The translations under genes and the position numbers were made by a program. Below, in pieces: positions 17,330-24,612 of a DNA stretch of 42,568 bases. The stretch covers positions 1 through 42,568 of the forward strand of contig JAISTR010000013.1 of the NCBI GenBank assembly GCA_031272515.1. The letters are read 5' to 3'. The notes beneath the pieces were generated by a model. That model saw only the letters and a list, made by a program, of their open reading frames with translations. It was not told the DNA's origin and ran no database searches. How positions within the stretch are numbered: position 1 is the first letter of the stretch; the number at the start of each line of letters is the position of its first letter. Origin of the DNA: Erysipelotrichaceae bacterium (GTDB lineage Bacteria; Bacillota_I; Bacilli_A; Erysipelotrichales; Erysipelotrichaceae).

Positions 17330-18542
17330 GCTTCTGGTACCGCAGATGTCGCCGATTCACTTCGAAATCATGGCGCATGTACTGCGGGCGGAGGGTTATG
17401 ATGTCGAACTGTTAAAAAGCGAGGGCAGTGAGATCCGGGATACCGGGCAGCGTTATGTACATAACGATGCCTGCTATCCCGCAACCCTGGTCATCGGCCA
17501 ATTGATCGCCGCTTTAAAGAGCGGAAAGTATGATGAGGACAAGGTGGCCCTGGTGATGAGTCAGACCGGCGGGGGCTGCAGAGCTTCCAACTATCTCTCG
17601 ATGCTGCGCAAGGCTTTGTACCGGGCCGGCTATGCCCATATTCCGGTCGCCAGCCTGAATTTTTCCGGGCTGGAGAAGAACTCGGCTTTGCCGATGTCGT
17701 TTCGCTGCTTTATCAATTTGCTGCTGAGTGTTTTGTTTGGCGATGAACTGATGTGTTTAGAGTCCCAGGTCAGCCCCTTTGAAAAACTCAAGGGTGCCAG
17801 TTCTGAAGTTGTGAAAACCTGGATTGATAGGATTGGCCAGCTTTTGCGCAAGCGTCCGAAATTGCCGGTGGGTTTGTTATTGAAGCGGATTTCCTATCAG
17901 ATTGCCGCTGACTTTGCGAAGATTGAAACCGACAAGAAGGATGCGCCCAAGGTCGGGGTGGTTGGCGAGATCTATGTCAAGTACGCCCCGGCGGGAAACA
18001 ATCACCTCGTAAGCTTTTTACAAGAGCAGGGCTGTGAAGTAATCACGCCGCCCATGTTTGGCTTTGTGCAGTACTGCGTCAAAAATGTACCAGAAGAAGC
18101 GACGCTTTACGGCGGGCATAAAGTCAAGGGACTGGTCTATAATACCGTGCTGAAAGTGCTGAGCCGGATGGAGAAAATCGCGAAGAAGCAGGTCGCCCGT
18201 TTTTCCTGCTTCCATGTGCCCTCCAGCTTCAAGGAAATTGTGAGTTCCGCGAAAGAATTCATTGGCCTGGGAGCCAATATGGGGGAGGGCTGGCTATTGA
18301 CCGGGGATATGGTGGACATGGTTCAAAGCGGTACCCCCAACATCATCTGTGCCCAGCCTTTTGGCTGTCTGCCCAACCATGTCTGCGGCAAGGCGATGAT
18401 TGCGAAGATCCGCCAGGCTTATCCCCAAGCCAATATCATGCCCATCGATTATGACCCCTCCGCCAGTCAGGTGAACCAGGAAAACCGAATCAAGCTGATG
18501 CTTTCCTATGCAAAAGAGGCGAAACAGGAAGAAAACTGCTGA
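17286..18542 (+). CDS. 2-hydroxyacyl-CoA dehydratase-like / activase C-terminal subunit
   Basis: The 418 residues resemble the C-terminal third of large acyl-CoA dehydratase activase-related proteins and HgdB-like dehydratase subunits. Conserved Cys sit in NDACYPATLVIGQ near residue 63, TGGGCRASNY near 97 and PFGCLPNHVCGK near 360, suitable for Fe-S binding. The gene overlaps the upstream activase by 44 bp in another frame. It has its own strong ribosome binding site (GGGAGGAAAG, before ATG 17286), so independent translation is plausible. Together the two products correspond to one protein in many relatives, so they probably act as a complex. The substrate is unknown. Confidence 0.8.
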   Translation: MQYTEFTPQMKYTHKLLVPQMSPIHFEIMAHVLRAEGYDVELLKSEGSEIRDTGQRYVHNDACYPATLVIGQLIAALKSGKYDEDKVALVMSQTGGGCRASNYLSMLRKALYRAGYAHIPVASLNFSGLEKNSALPMSFRCFINLLLSVLFGDELMCLESQVSPFEKLKGASSEVVKTWIDRIGQLLRKRPKLPVGLLLKRISYQIAADFAKIETDKKDAPKVGVVGEIYVKYAPAGNNHLVSFLQEQGCEVITPPMFGFVQYCVKNVPEEATLYGGHKVKGLVYNTVLKVLSRMEKIAKKQVARFSCFHVPSSFKEIVSSAKEFIGLGANMGEGWLLTGDMVDMVQSGTPNIICAQPFGCLPNHVCGKAMIAKIRQAYPQANIMPIDYDPSASQVNQENRIKLMLSYAKEAKQEENC

Positions 18543-18591
18543 CAAAACAGACACTATCACAATCGGGATTACCGGGAGGGTTCACATCGCT

Positions 18592-18626
18592 CTGTCAAGC
18601 AAATAACCTTGACAGTCGCTTTTTGA
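18592..18626 (+). terminator. Hairpin overlapping the rpsP -35 box, possible terminator
   Basis: CTGTCAAG (18592-18599) and CTTGACAG (18608-18615) form a perfect 8-bp inverted repeat with an 8-nt loop, followed by TCGCTTTTTG. It could end the activase transcript. The right arm also contains the TTGACA of the rpsP promoter, so the same bases may act in both roles, or the repeat may be an operator. Confidence 0.45.
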
Positions 18627-18637
18627 TTTGTTATACT
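18609..18637 (+). promoter_or_regulatory. rpsP operon promoter
   Basis: A perfect TTGACA (18609-18614), 17-bp spacer and TATACT (18632-18637) are followed by GGAGG at 18648. This strength suits a ribosomal protein operon. Confidence 0.8.
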
Positions 18638-18659
18638 CTTCCGGTATGGAGGTAATTGA

Positions 18660-18935
18660 ATGTCTGTAAAAATTCGTCTGCGCCGCATGGGCGCAAAGAA
18701 AGATCCGTTCTATCGTATCGTGGTGGCGGATTCCCGCTATCCGCGTGATGGCCGTTTTATTGAGCAGTTGGGCTACTATAATCCCACCAGTGAACCTGCG
18801 GATATCAAAGTCGACAGTGAAGCTGCACTCAAATGGCTGCAGAAGGGTGCTCAACCTTCGGATACCGTCCGTGATCTGCTGTCCAAAGCCGGGGTGATGA
18901 AGCAGTATCACGACAGCAAGAAGAAGAAAGCATGA
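18660..18935 (+). CDS. rpsP: 30S ribosomal protein S16
   Basis: The 91-residue protein matches bS16 along its length: [20 protein letters not shown] at the start, then [32 protein letters not shown] and a lysine-rich tail. It binds 16S rRNA in the 30S body and is needed for assembly. TATGGAGG lies 7 nt before ATG. It begins the conserved rpsP-khpA-rimM-trmD operon and overlaps khpA by 4 bp. The usual last member, rplS, does not follow trmD here. Confidence 0.98.
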   Translation: MSVKIRLRRMGAKKDPFYRIVVADSRYPRDGRFIEQLGYYNPTSEPADIKVDSEAALKWLQKGAQPSDTVRDLLSKAGVMKQYHDSKKKKA

Positions 18936-19180
18936 CTGATTTAGAACAAACCCTGTATGATTTGGCGGCACCGCTTGTGGAAGACAAAGACAGCCTGGCA
19001 GTCAAGACCATGTCTTCCCTGGACAGCCGGGAAATTGTCCTGTATGTGTATGCATCCAAAGAGGACATCTCCCGCTTAATCGGCCGTCAGGGGGGAATGG
19101 CCAATTCCCTCAGACAGATGATGAACGTCGCGTCCCGGATTAAAAACAAGCGGCTGTCCATCAAATTTGAATCCTACTAG
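18932..19180 (+). CDS. khpA: KH-domain RNA-binding protein KhpA
   Basis: The 82-residue protein is one small KH domain with the GxxG loop in [14 protein letters not shown] near residues 47-60. KhpA pairs with KhpB (Jag/EloR) in Firmicutes to bind RNA and influence cell elongation. Length and position between rpsP and rimM are the usual ones. The ATG overlaps the rpsP stop. The TAG stop abuts a strong intrinsic terminator hairpin whose first base is the last base of the stop codon. Confidence 0.95.
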   Translation: MTDLEQTLYDLAAPLVEDKDSLAVKTMSSLDSREIVLYVYASKEDISRLIGRQGGMANSLRQMMNVASRIKNKRLSIKFESY

Positions 19181-19204
19181 GATGTGCGTTCACATCCTTT
19201 TTTT
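19180..19204 (+). terminator. Intrinsic terminator inside the rpsP operon
   Basis: GGATGTG (19180-19186), loop CGTT, CACATCC (19191-19197) and seven T residues form a textbook terminator. It lies between khpA and rimM, ending 2 nt before the rimM ATG. It probably reduces rimM and trmD expression relative to rpsP and khpA. Confidence 0.85.
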
Positions 19205-19206
19205 GC

Positions 19207-19686
19207 ATGCTTAAGCTAGGAAAAATCCTGAAACCCTTCGGGATGAAAGGGGAAGTGAAGATTGCCAGTGAATCCGAGTTTTTGTCTGCCCGTTTGGCCA
19301 TAGGCAAAACGGTGCAGACAGCAGATCATAAGGAGCTGAAAGTCGCTTCCTTCCGGCATCACCATGGCGTAGCTTTGGTCCGCTTCGAAGGGATTGAAAG
19401 CATGGATGATGCCGAAAAGCTACGGGATGTGGAATTATTGGTGGATGAAGCCTCGATTCCACCGCTCAAAGACGGCTTCTACCTCTTTGAGCTGGTGGGG
19501 ATGCAGGTCTATGACCAGAACGGTTATCTGGGCGAGGTGATAGAGGCCAGCAAAGCCGCCCAGACTTTGTTAAGGATTCAGGGTAAAGAGAAAGTCATTC
19601 TGGTTCCCTATGTACCGGCTTTTGTGAAGTCGGTTAGTAGGGAAGAGAAGAAGATTCTGATTGAATCGATCGAGGGGCTGGTATGA
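19207..19686 (+). CDS. rimM: Ribosome maturation factor RimM
   Basis: The 159-residue protein has the RimM N-terminal barrel (LGKILKPFGMKGEVKI at residues 3-18) and the PRC-barrel C-terminal domain (FYLFELVGMQVYD near residue 92, VPYVPAFVKSV near 137). It assists maturation of the 30S head around S19. The start fits the family, yet no Shine-Dalgarno sequence precedes it; the upstream bases are a T7 tract and a terminator hairpin. Translation may therefore be weak or depend on readthrough. It overlaps trmD by 4 bp. Confidence 0.95.
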   Translation: MLKLGKILKPFGMKGEVKIASESEFLSARLAIGKTVQTADHKELKVASFRHHHGVALVRFEGIESMDDAEKLRDVELLVDEASIPPLKDGFYLFELVGMQVYDQNGYLGEVIEASKAAQTLLRIQGKEKVILVPYVPAFVKSVSREEKKILIESIEGLV

Positions 19687-20411
19687 AGATTACCATACTG
19701 AGCATCTTTCCCGAGATGTTTGCGGGCTTTCTGGATACTTCCATCATCAAAAAGGCACGCTTGAAAGGGCTGGTGGAATACGAACTGGTCGACATCCGGT
19801 CCTTCAGCAAGGACAAGCACAACCGTGTGGATGACTATTCCTTTGGCGGTGGCGCCGGGATGGTGTTTCTCTATCAGCCGGTGGTGGATGCGCTGGCTTT
19901 TGTAAAAACACCAAAAAGCCATGTCATCATGATGGCTCCGGCAGGATACCTCTTTAAACAAAAAAGGGCGAGGGAGCTGAAGGAATATGAACATCTGATT
20001 TTGATTTGCGGGCACTATGAAGGCTTTGATGAGCGGATCTTGCAGCACGTGGATGAGGTTTTGTGCATTGGTGACTATGTATTGACCGGAGGCGAGCTGG
20101 CGGCGATGGTGGTTGCGGATGCGGTTACCCGGCTGGTGGATGGGGTGATTGCCGAAGATTCCCCACAAGAGGAATCGTTTGAGAACGGCTTGTTGGAATA
20201 CCCGCAGTACACCCGTCCGGATACCATAGACGGCTTTACGGTACCGGAGGTACTGTTGAGCGGCCATCATGAAAAGATTGCCCAGTGGCGCCGCAAGGAG
20301 TCGCTGCGCAAGACATGGAAGTATCGCCCGGAACTCTTGGAGAAGATCGATCTTGACAAGAAAGACCGACAGTACCTTGAGGAAATTGTCCTGGAAGAAG
20401 ACAAAGTCTGA
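19683..20411 (+). CDS. trmD: tRNA (guanine-37-N1)-methyltransferase TrmD
   Basis: The 242-residue SPOUT methyltransferase makes m1G37 in tRNAs reading CNN codons, which prevents frameshifting. Diagnostic motifs are ILSIFPEMF at the N-terminus, DDYSFGGGAGMV near residue 50, ICGHYEGFDERI near 110 and IGDYVLTGGELAAMV near 130, which form the trefoil-knot AdoMet site. Length is normal. Its ATG overlaps the rimM stop by 4 bp. No rplS follows; a tRNA gene with its own promoter comes next. Confidence 0.98.
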   Translation: MKITILSIFPEMFAGFLDTSIIKKARLKGLVEYELVDIRSFSKDKHNRVDDYSFGGGAGMVFLYQPVVDALAFVKTPKSHVIMMAPAGYLFKQKRARELKEYEHLILICGHYEGFDERILQHVDEVLCIGDYVLTGGELAAMVVADAVTRLVDGVIAEDSPQEESFENGLLEYPQYTRPDTIDGFTVPEVLLSGHHEKIAQWRRKESLRKTWKYRPELLEKIDLDKKDRQYLEEIVLEEDKV

Positions 20412-20417
20412 TTTTTC

Positions 20418-20446
20418 TTGTTTTTTACCTGACTCTGATTTAGAAT
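20418..20446 (+). promoter_or_regulatory. Promoter of tRNA-Ala(CGC)
   Basis: TTGTTT (20418-20423), a 17-bp spacer and TAGAAT (20441-20446) lie 9 bp before the tRNA 5' end. Confidence 0.5.
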
Positions 20447-20455
20447 AATAAGCAC

Positions 20456-20531
20456 GGGGCGTTAGCTCAGATGGGAGAGCGCGTGGTTCGCAATCACGAG
20501 GTCGAGGGTTCGATCCCCTTACGCTCCACCA
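20456..20531 (+). tRNA. tRNA-Ala(CGC)
   Basis: The 76-nt gene folds into a full cloverleaf. The acceptor stem GGGGCGT pairs with ACGCTCC, the anticodon stem CGTGG with TCACG, and the loop TTCGCAA gives anticodon CGC. The T loop is TTCGATC. The CCA end is encoded. It reads GCG. The 5' half is nearly identical to tRNA-Ala(GGC) at 8651-8726. Confidence 0.97.
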
Positions 20532-20542
20532 ACTACCCGCAA

Positions 20543-20565
20543 AGTCCTTCTTCAAGGGCTTTTTT
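20543..20565 (+). terminator. Terminator of tRNA-Ala(CGC)
   Basis: AGTCCTT pairs with AAGGGCT (one G-T pair) across the loop CTTC, followed by five further T residues. Confidence 0.75.
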
Positions 20566-20626
20566 ATATGGAGAGGTAGCTTTTGATAAAGGGTTGATAA
20601 TAGCTGAAGGATGCTTTCAGAAAAGA

Positions 20627-20655
20627 TTGAATTTGTAACAGTGCAATACTATAAT
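20627..20655 (+). promoter_or_regulatory. Promoter upstream of the 89-aa gene
   Basis: TTGAAT (20627-20632) and a perfect TATAAT (20650-20655) are 17 bp apart. A second TATAAT at 20703-20708 lies closer to the gene but lacks a good -35. Confidence 0.5.
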
Positions 20656-20730
20656 GGGTTTGTAAGGGAAGAACGGACATCTTCGGCTATTTTGAAATAT
20701 CGTATAATGATGTTGGAAGGAGGGTTAACC

Positions 20731-21000
20731 ATGACTGAAAACAAAAAAACGTATCCACAGTACTATTGGGTCGGTGATGGCATCAACAAAGTTTTCCGTA
20801 TTTTAGAAAACGAAGATGTTGAAGTATTCGATAAGTATTGGAAGCATGATTCTAATTGGACTTTGCGAAAATGCTTCGCCAACATCAATGATGAGTGGTT
20901 CGAAGCTATCACTGAAAAAGAAGCACGGATGCTGATGTCGGGGAAAATCAAACACCCTTCTGAAGCTGACCCAAATAGAGTAGTACGAGGATTTTGGTAA
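20731..21000 (+). CDS. Hypothetical 89-residue protein
   Basis: The small soluble protein is rich in Trp, Tyr and charged residues and contains YYWVGDGINKVFRILENEDV near the N-terminus; I do not recognise it. ATG 20731 follows GGAGGG by 7 nt. In-frame sequence upstream is open, but has no better start. The gene lies between tRNA-Ala(CGC) and a phage-type remnant, and its own terminator follows at once, so it is a self-contained unit. It may be cargo of the same lost phage or an unrelated acquisition. Confidence 0.6.
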   Translation: MTENKKTYPQYYWVGDGINKVFRILENEDVEVFDKYWKHDSNWTLRKCFANINDEWFEAITEKEARMLMSGKIKHPSEADPNRVVRGFW

Positions 21001-21001
21001 G

Positions 21002-21022
21002 AAGCACCGCAAGGTGCTTTTT
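21002..21022 (+). terminator. Terminator of the 89-aa gene
   Basis: AAGCACC, loop GCAA, GGTGCTT and a short T run follow the stop codon directly. Confidence 0.8.
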
Positions 21023-21056
21023 ATATGACCTGGGCAAGTCATAAAACTGCTTACTG

Positions 21057-21097
21057 GCGATACATCAGGCGTTTATACTGAGTATCGCTTTTCACTT
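21057..21097 (+). other. Inverted repeat GCGATAC ... GTATCGC
   Basis: A perfect 7-bp inverted repeat with an 18-nt spacer is followed by TTTTC. It lies in the 138-bp gap between the 89-aa gene and the phage-type remnant and may be a second terminator or a phage control site. A further repeat, CGACAG ... CTGTCG, lies just before the next gene. Confidence 0.4.
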
Positions 21098-21138
21098 AAT
21101 ACGACAGGCAAACAACACTGTCGGCAAGAAGAAAAAAC

Positions 21139-21684
21139 ATGAGTGATAAAAACAAAGATTTGAAAGCAACTGAAGCCGAAGATCAAGAAACCGAACAAGA
21201 CGAAGAAGAAGACGATGATGAACTGAGTTTTGACGATATCTTGACGGACAAGAAGTTCAAATCTGAGTTTGACCGCCGCGTATCGAAGGCTCTCAAGACG
21301 TTTGAAGAAACGCAAAAGAAGAAAGTCAAAAGCGCATTGGGAGAAGGCGAAGAAGAGGTCCAAAGCGACCCTGCGGCGTTGTTGTCCAAATACGTTAATT
21401 CTGAGATTAAATACGCTCTGATAAAAAACGGTGTCAGCGCAGAAAAGCTGGATCGTGCAGTACGTTTGATTGCACCGGAAGAAGTATTGGACAAAAACGA
21501 AGTCAGTGAAGAAAAACTGAACTCGAGTGTAGCTGATCTGTTGAAGGCATTTCCGGAACTCAAAGGCACAGCTGCCGGGAAGGAATCGGAAAAAGTCATC
21601 AAGATTGGCGCAGATCGTAACAAAGGTGGAAAGTCAGAAGACGATCTGATCAAGTCTATCTTTGGTAACGACAAAACCAAGTAG
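21139..21684 (+). CDS. Orphan phage capsid scaffold-like protein (DUF4355-type)
   Basis: The 181-residue protein is very acidic at the N-terminus (a long Glu/Asp run at residues 12-32). It then contains LTDKKFKSEFDRRVSKALKT at 36-55 and a helical, coiled-coil-prone middle. That arrangement is typical of DUF4355 / Gp20-like scaffold proteins encoded just before the major capsid gene of siphophages. No other complete phage gene is nearby. The ribosome binding site is weak (AAGAAG). The next frame opens behind a strong site but ends after 36 codons. I read this as the residue of a deleted prophage; expression and present function are uncertain. Confidence 0.65.
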   Translation: MSDKNKDLKATEAEDQETEQDEEEDDDELSFDDILTDKKFKSEFDRRVSKALKTFEETQKKKVKSALGEGEEEVQSDPAALLSKYVNSEIKYALIKNGVSAEKLDRAVRLIAPEEVLDKNEVSEEKLNSSVADLLKAFPELKGTAAGKESEKVIKIGADRNKGGKSEDDLIKSIFGNDKTK

Positions 21685-21698
21685 GCAAAGGAGGAAGA

Positions 21699-21809
21699 AT
21701 GACAGCCTATCAGAATAGTGTAAATCTGCTTTTGTGTGAGAAATGCCTGAAACTGTGGGTCTTGTATGTGTCAGCTCTGGAAAAGCCATGGCGAATAAAG
21801 TATAATTGA
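21699..21809 (+). pseudogene. Start of a lost phage gene, probably the major capsid protein
   Basis: AAAGGAGGAAG precedes an ATG that begins MTAYQNSVN and ends after 36 codons. In phages of this type the major capsid gene follows the scaffold gene at this distance, so the first codons may be the surviving capsid start joined to chromosomal sequence. The last third overlaps the ppdK promoter region and is unlikely to be phage-derived. The breakpoint cannot be located exactly. Confidence 0.4.
21778..21806 (+). promoter_or_regulatory. ppdK promoter
   Basis: TATAAT at 21801-21806 is perfect; the -35 TGGAAA at 21778-21783 is weak, with a 17-bp spacer. It lies inside the truncated phage frame. Confidence 0.5.
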
Positions 21810-21834
21810 ATCGTTGAAAATTTGGAGGAAACAA

Positions 21835-24462
21835 ATGAGTACGAAATACGTTTATCAGTTTTCTGAGGGAAATGGCAGCATGCGTGAGCTGCTGGGCGGC
21901 AAGGGCGCCAATCTGGCGGAAATGGCCAGCCTGGGTCTGCCGGTTCCCCAGGGTTTTACCATCAGCACCGAAGCCTGTACCCGCTACTACGCGGACAACA
22001 AGTCAATCCATCCTTCCATCATGGAAGAAATCTTCAGCCATCTGAAGAAGCTGGAGGAGTTGACCGGCAAAGAATTCGGGTCAACTGAAAACCCGCTTTT
22101 GGTTTCTGTTCGTTCCGGAGCCCGGGCTTCCATGCCGGGGATGATGGATACGATTTTGAATCTTGGTTTAAATGATGCGGTGGCAGAGGCGGTTGCCAAG
22201 ATGTCGGGCAATGCCCGCTGGGCTTATGACTGCTACCGGAGATTTATTCAAATGTTCTCGGATGTCGTCATGGAACTGCCGAAGAAACAGTTTGAGGAAA
22301 TCATCGATGCGATGAAAGAGGAGAAGGGGATCAAGATGGATACCGAATTCTCCGCTGACGATTTAAAGGAAATGGTAGTTAAGTTCAAAGCCTTCTACAA
22401 AGAAAACAAGGGCACTGACTTCCCCAGTGACCCCACAGAACAATTGACCGAAGCCATCAAGGCGGTCTTTCGTTCCTGGGATAATCCCAGAGCCATCTAC
22501 TACCGCCGCATGAACGATATCCCCGGTTCCTGGGGAACTGCGGTCAATGTGCAGTCGATGGTATTTGGCAACATGGGTGACGATTGCGGTACCGGTGTAG
22601 CCTTTACCAGAAATCCGGCGACCGGGGAAAAGAAGCTGTACGGCGAATTCTTGATGAATGCCCAGGGCGAAGATGTCGTGGCGGGAATCCGTACCCCCAA
22701 GACCATCGACCAGCTGAAGGAAATTCTGCCGGCTGCCTATGACCAGTTCGTAAAAATCTGTGCGACTTTGGAATCGCACTATAAAGATATGCAGGATATG
22801 GAGTTTACCATTGAGCGCGGCAAGCTGTTCATGCTGCAAACCAGAAACGGCAAGCGGACCGCGGCAGCGGCCTTGAAGATTGCTGTGGACCTGGTCAAGG
22901 AAGGCATGATTACTAAGGACCAGGCGGTACTGCAGGTCGACCCGAAACAGCTGGATGCACTCTTGCATCCGCAGTTTGATCCGGAAGCGCTCAAGAGCGC
23001 AGAAGTAATCGGTTCAGCCCTGCCGGCTTCACCCGGAGCAGCCTGCGGCCGCATCGTGTTCTCTGCCGGCGATGCCGTGGACTGGAAGAGTCGCGGGGAA
23101 CGCGTGGTGCTGGTCCGTTTGGAGACCTCTCCGGAGGATATTGAAGGCATGCACAATGCCGAAGGCATCCTGACCGCCAGAGGCGGTATGACCTCGCATG
23201 CGGCGGTGGTCGCCAGAGGCATGGGCAAGTGCTGTGTCTCCGGCTGCAGTGAATTGACCTTCACCGGCGAAAAGAGCTTCAGCTTGGGCGGCAAGTCCTT
23301 CAAGGAAGGGGACTGGCTGTCACTGGATGGGGCGACTGGAGCCATCTATGGCCAGGCAATCCCGACTATCCCGGCTTCCATTTCCGGTGACTTTGAAGTA
23401 CTGATGAACTGGGCGGATGAAGCCAGACGTTTACAAGTGCGCACCAACGCCGATACCCCCAAGGACGCTGCCCAGGCCTATGCCTTTGGTGCCCAGGGGA
23501 TTGGTCTGGTCCGTACGGAGCATATGTTCTTTGAGGCGGACCGCATCAAGGCGATGCGGGAAATGATAATTGCGAAAACGGAAGAGGACAGAAGGGAAGC
23601 CCTGGCGAAGCTGCTGCCGATGCAGCGCAGCGACTTCGAAGGCATCTATGAGGCGATGCAGGGCTATCCGGTAACCATCCGTTACCTGGATCCGCCACTC
23701 CATGAATTCTTGCCGACCAAGGATGAAGATATCGAGGAGATTGCCAGGGAACTTGGCGTTTCTGCTCAGGAAATCAAGAACGTCGTCACTTCCCTGCATG
23801 AATTCAACCCGATGATGGGGCACCGCGGCTGCCGGCTGGCGGTCTCCTATCCGGAAATTGCGGAGATGCAAACGCGGGCGGTCATTGAAGCTGCCCTGAA
23901 TGTGCAGCGCAAGCATCCGGAATGGAAACTGGTTCCGGAAATCATGATCCCCTTGGTAGGGGACAAGCAGGAACTGAAATATGTCAAGGAAATTGTCAAC
24001 CGCGTTGCGGATGAAATCATCACCAATTCGGATATTGACATGAACTACATGGTCGGTACCATGATTGAAATTCCCAGAGCTGCCTTATTGGCGGATGAGA
24101 TTGCCGAAGAGGCGGAATTCTTCTCCTTCGGTACCAATGACCTGACGCAAATGACTTTCGGTTTCTCCCGGGATGATGCCGGATCTTTCCTGCAAGCCTA
24201 CTATGACAAGAAAATCTACGAACAGGATCCCTTTGCCAGACTGGACCAACATGGTGTGGGCAAACTGGTTGAGATGTCGGTAAAGCTGGGCAAGAAGACC
24301 CGCCCCAATCTGAAACTGGGAATCTGTGGTGAGCATGGCGGTGATCCCTCGTCGATTGAGTTTTGCCATAAGGCGGGACTGACCTATGTCTCCTGCAGCC
24401 CGTACCGGGTACCCATTGCCCGTTTGGCTGCGGCGCATGCGGCGATCAAAGATAAGAATTAA
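21835..24462 (+). CDS. ppdK: Pyruvate, phosphate dikinase
   Basis: The 875-residue enzyme interconverts pyruvate, ATP and phosphate with PEP, AMP and PPi, linking glycolysis and PEP metabolism in anaerobes. The order is an ATP-grasp domain (GGKGANLAEMASLG near residue 22), the phosphohistidine domain with H455 in GGMTSHAAVVARG, and the PEP/pyruvate barrel with C831 in GICGEHGGDP. These positions equal those known for the Clostridium symbiosum enzyme. ATG 21835 follows GGAGGAA and matches the family start. The gene is monocistronic, with a strong terminator after it. Confidence 0.97.
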   Translation: MSTKYVYQFSEGNGSMRELLGGKGANLAEMASLGLPVPQGFTISTEACTRYYADNKSIHPSIMEEIFSHLKKLEELTGKEFGSTENPLLVSVRSGARASMPGMMDTILNLGLNDAVAEAVAKMSGNARWAYDCYRRFIQMFSDVVMELPKKQFEEIIDAMKEEKGIKMDTEFSADDLKEMVVKFKAFYKENKGTDFPSDPTEQLTEAIKAVFRSWDNPRAIYYRRMNDIPGSWGTAVNVQSMVFGNMGDDCGTGVAFTRNPATGEKKLYGEFLMNAQGEDVVAGIRTPKTIDQLKEILPAAYDQFVKICATLESHYKDMQDMEFTIERGKLFMLQTRNGKRTAAAALKIAVDLVKEGMITKDQAVLQVDPKQLDALLHPQFDPEALKSAEVIGSALPASPGAACGRIVFSAGDAVDWKSRGERVVLVRLETSPEDIEGMHNAEGILTARGGMTSHAAVVARGMGKCCVSGCSELTFTGEKSFSLGGKSFKEGDWLSLDGATGAIYGQAIPTIPASISGDFEVLMNWADEARRLQVRTNADTPKDAAQAYAFGAQGIGLVRTEHMFFEADRIKAMREMIIAKTEEDRREALAKLLPMQRSDFEGIYEAMQGYPVTIRYLDPPLHEFLPTKDEDIEEIARELGVSAQEIKNVVTSLHEFNPMMGHRGCRLAVSYPEIAEMQTRAVIEAALNVQRKHPEWKLVPEIMIPLVGDKQELKYVKEIVNRVADEIITNSDIDMNYMVGTMIEIPRAALLADEIAEEAEFFSFGTNDLTQMTFGFSRDDAGSFLQAYYDKKIYEQDPFARLDQHGVGKLVEMSVKLGKKTRPNLKLGICGEHGGDPSSIEFCHKAGLTYVSCSPYRVPIARLAAAHAAIKDKN

Positions 24463-24480
24463 TAATAGTCTTGAATAAAT

Positions 24481-24529
24481 AAAGAGCCGCTCTGTAGAGA
24501 ATAATAATCTCACAGAGCGGCTCTTTGTT
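24481..24529 (+). terminator. ppdK terminator
   Basis: A perfect 15-bp stem (24481-24495 with 24512-24526) is extended inward by GAGA/TCTC around a bulged A and followed by TTTGTTG. It is one of the strongest hairpins in the window. Confidence 0.85.
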
Positions 24530-24592
24530 GTTATGGATGGTAGTAAAAGTTGATATAAATACGTGTAAGCAAGAAAATTGCAAGAATATTCG

Positions 24593-24612
24593 ACCTGCTG
24601 TGCAGGTTTTTT
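24593..24612 (+). terminator. Second terminator-like hairpin downstream of ppdK
   Basis: ACCTGC, loop TGT, GCAGGT and six T residues form a short but complete terminator. It follows the ppdK terminator by about 65 bp with no open reading frame between, so it may end a small RNA or back up the first. Confidence 0.6.

Noticed and set aside
18541-18600. Divergent promoter on the minus strand at the rpsP inverted repeat
   Set aside because: The left arm contains a reversed TTGACA, but no -10 element lies at the right distance and no minus-strand gene exists there.
19608-20555. 315-codon minus-strand frame across trmD and the tRNA
   Set aside because: It runs through a functional tRNA gene and opposite trmD and rimM, with no start signal.
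20456-21835. Attachment-site duplication of the tRNA-Ala(CGC) 3' end
   Set aside because: I looked for a second copy of the acceptor-end sequence downstream to 21835 and found none, so integration at this tRNA is unproven.
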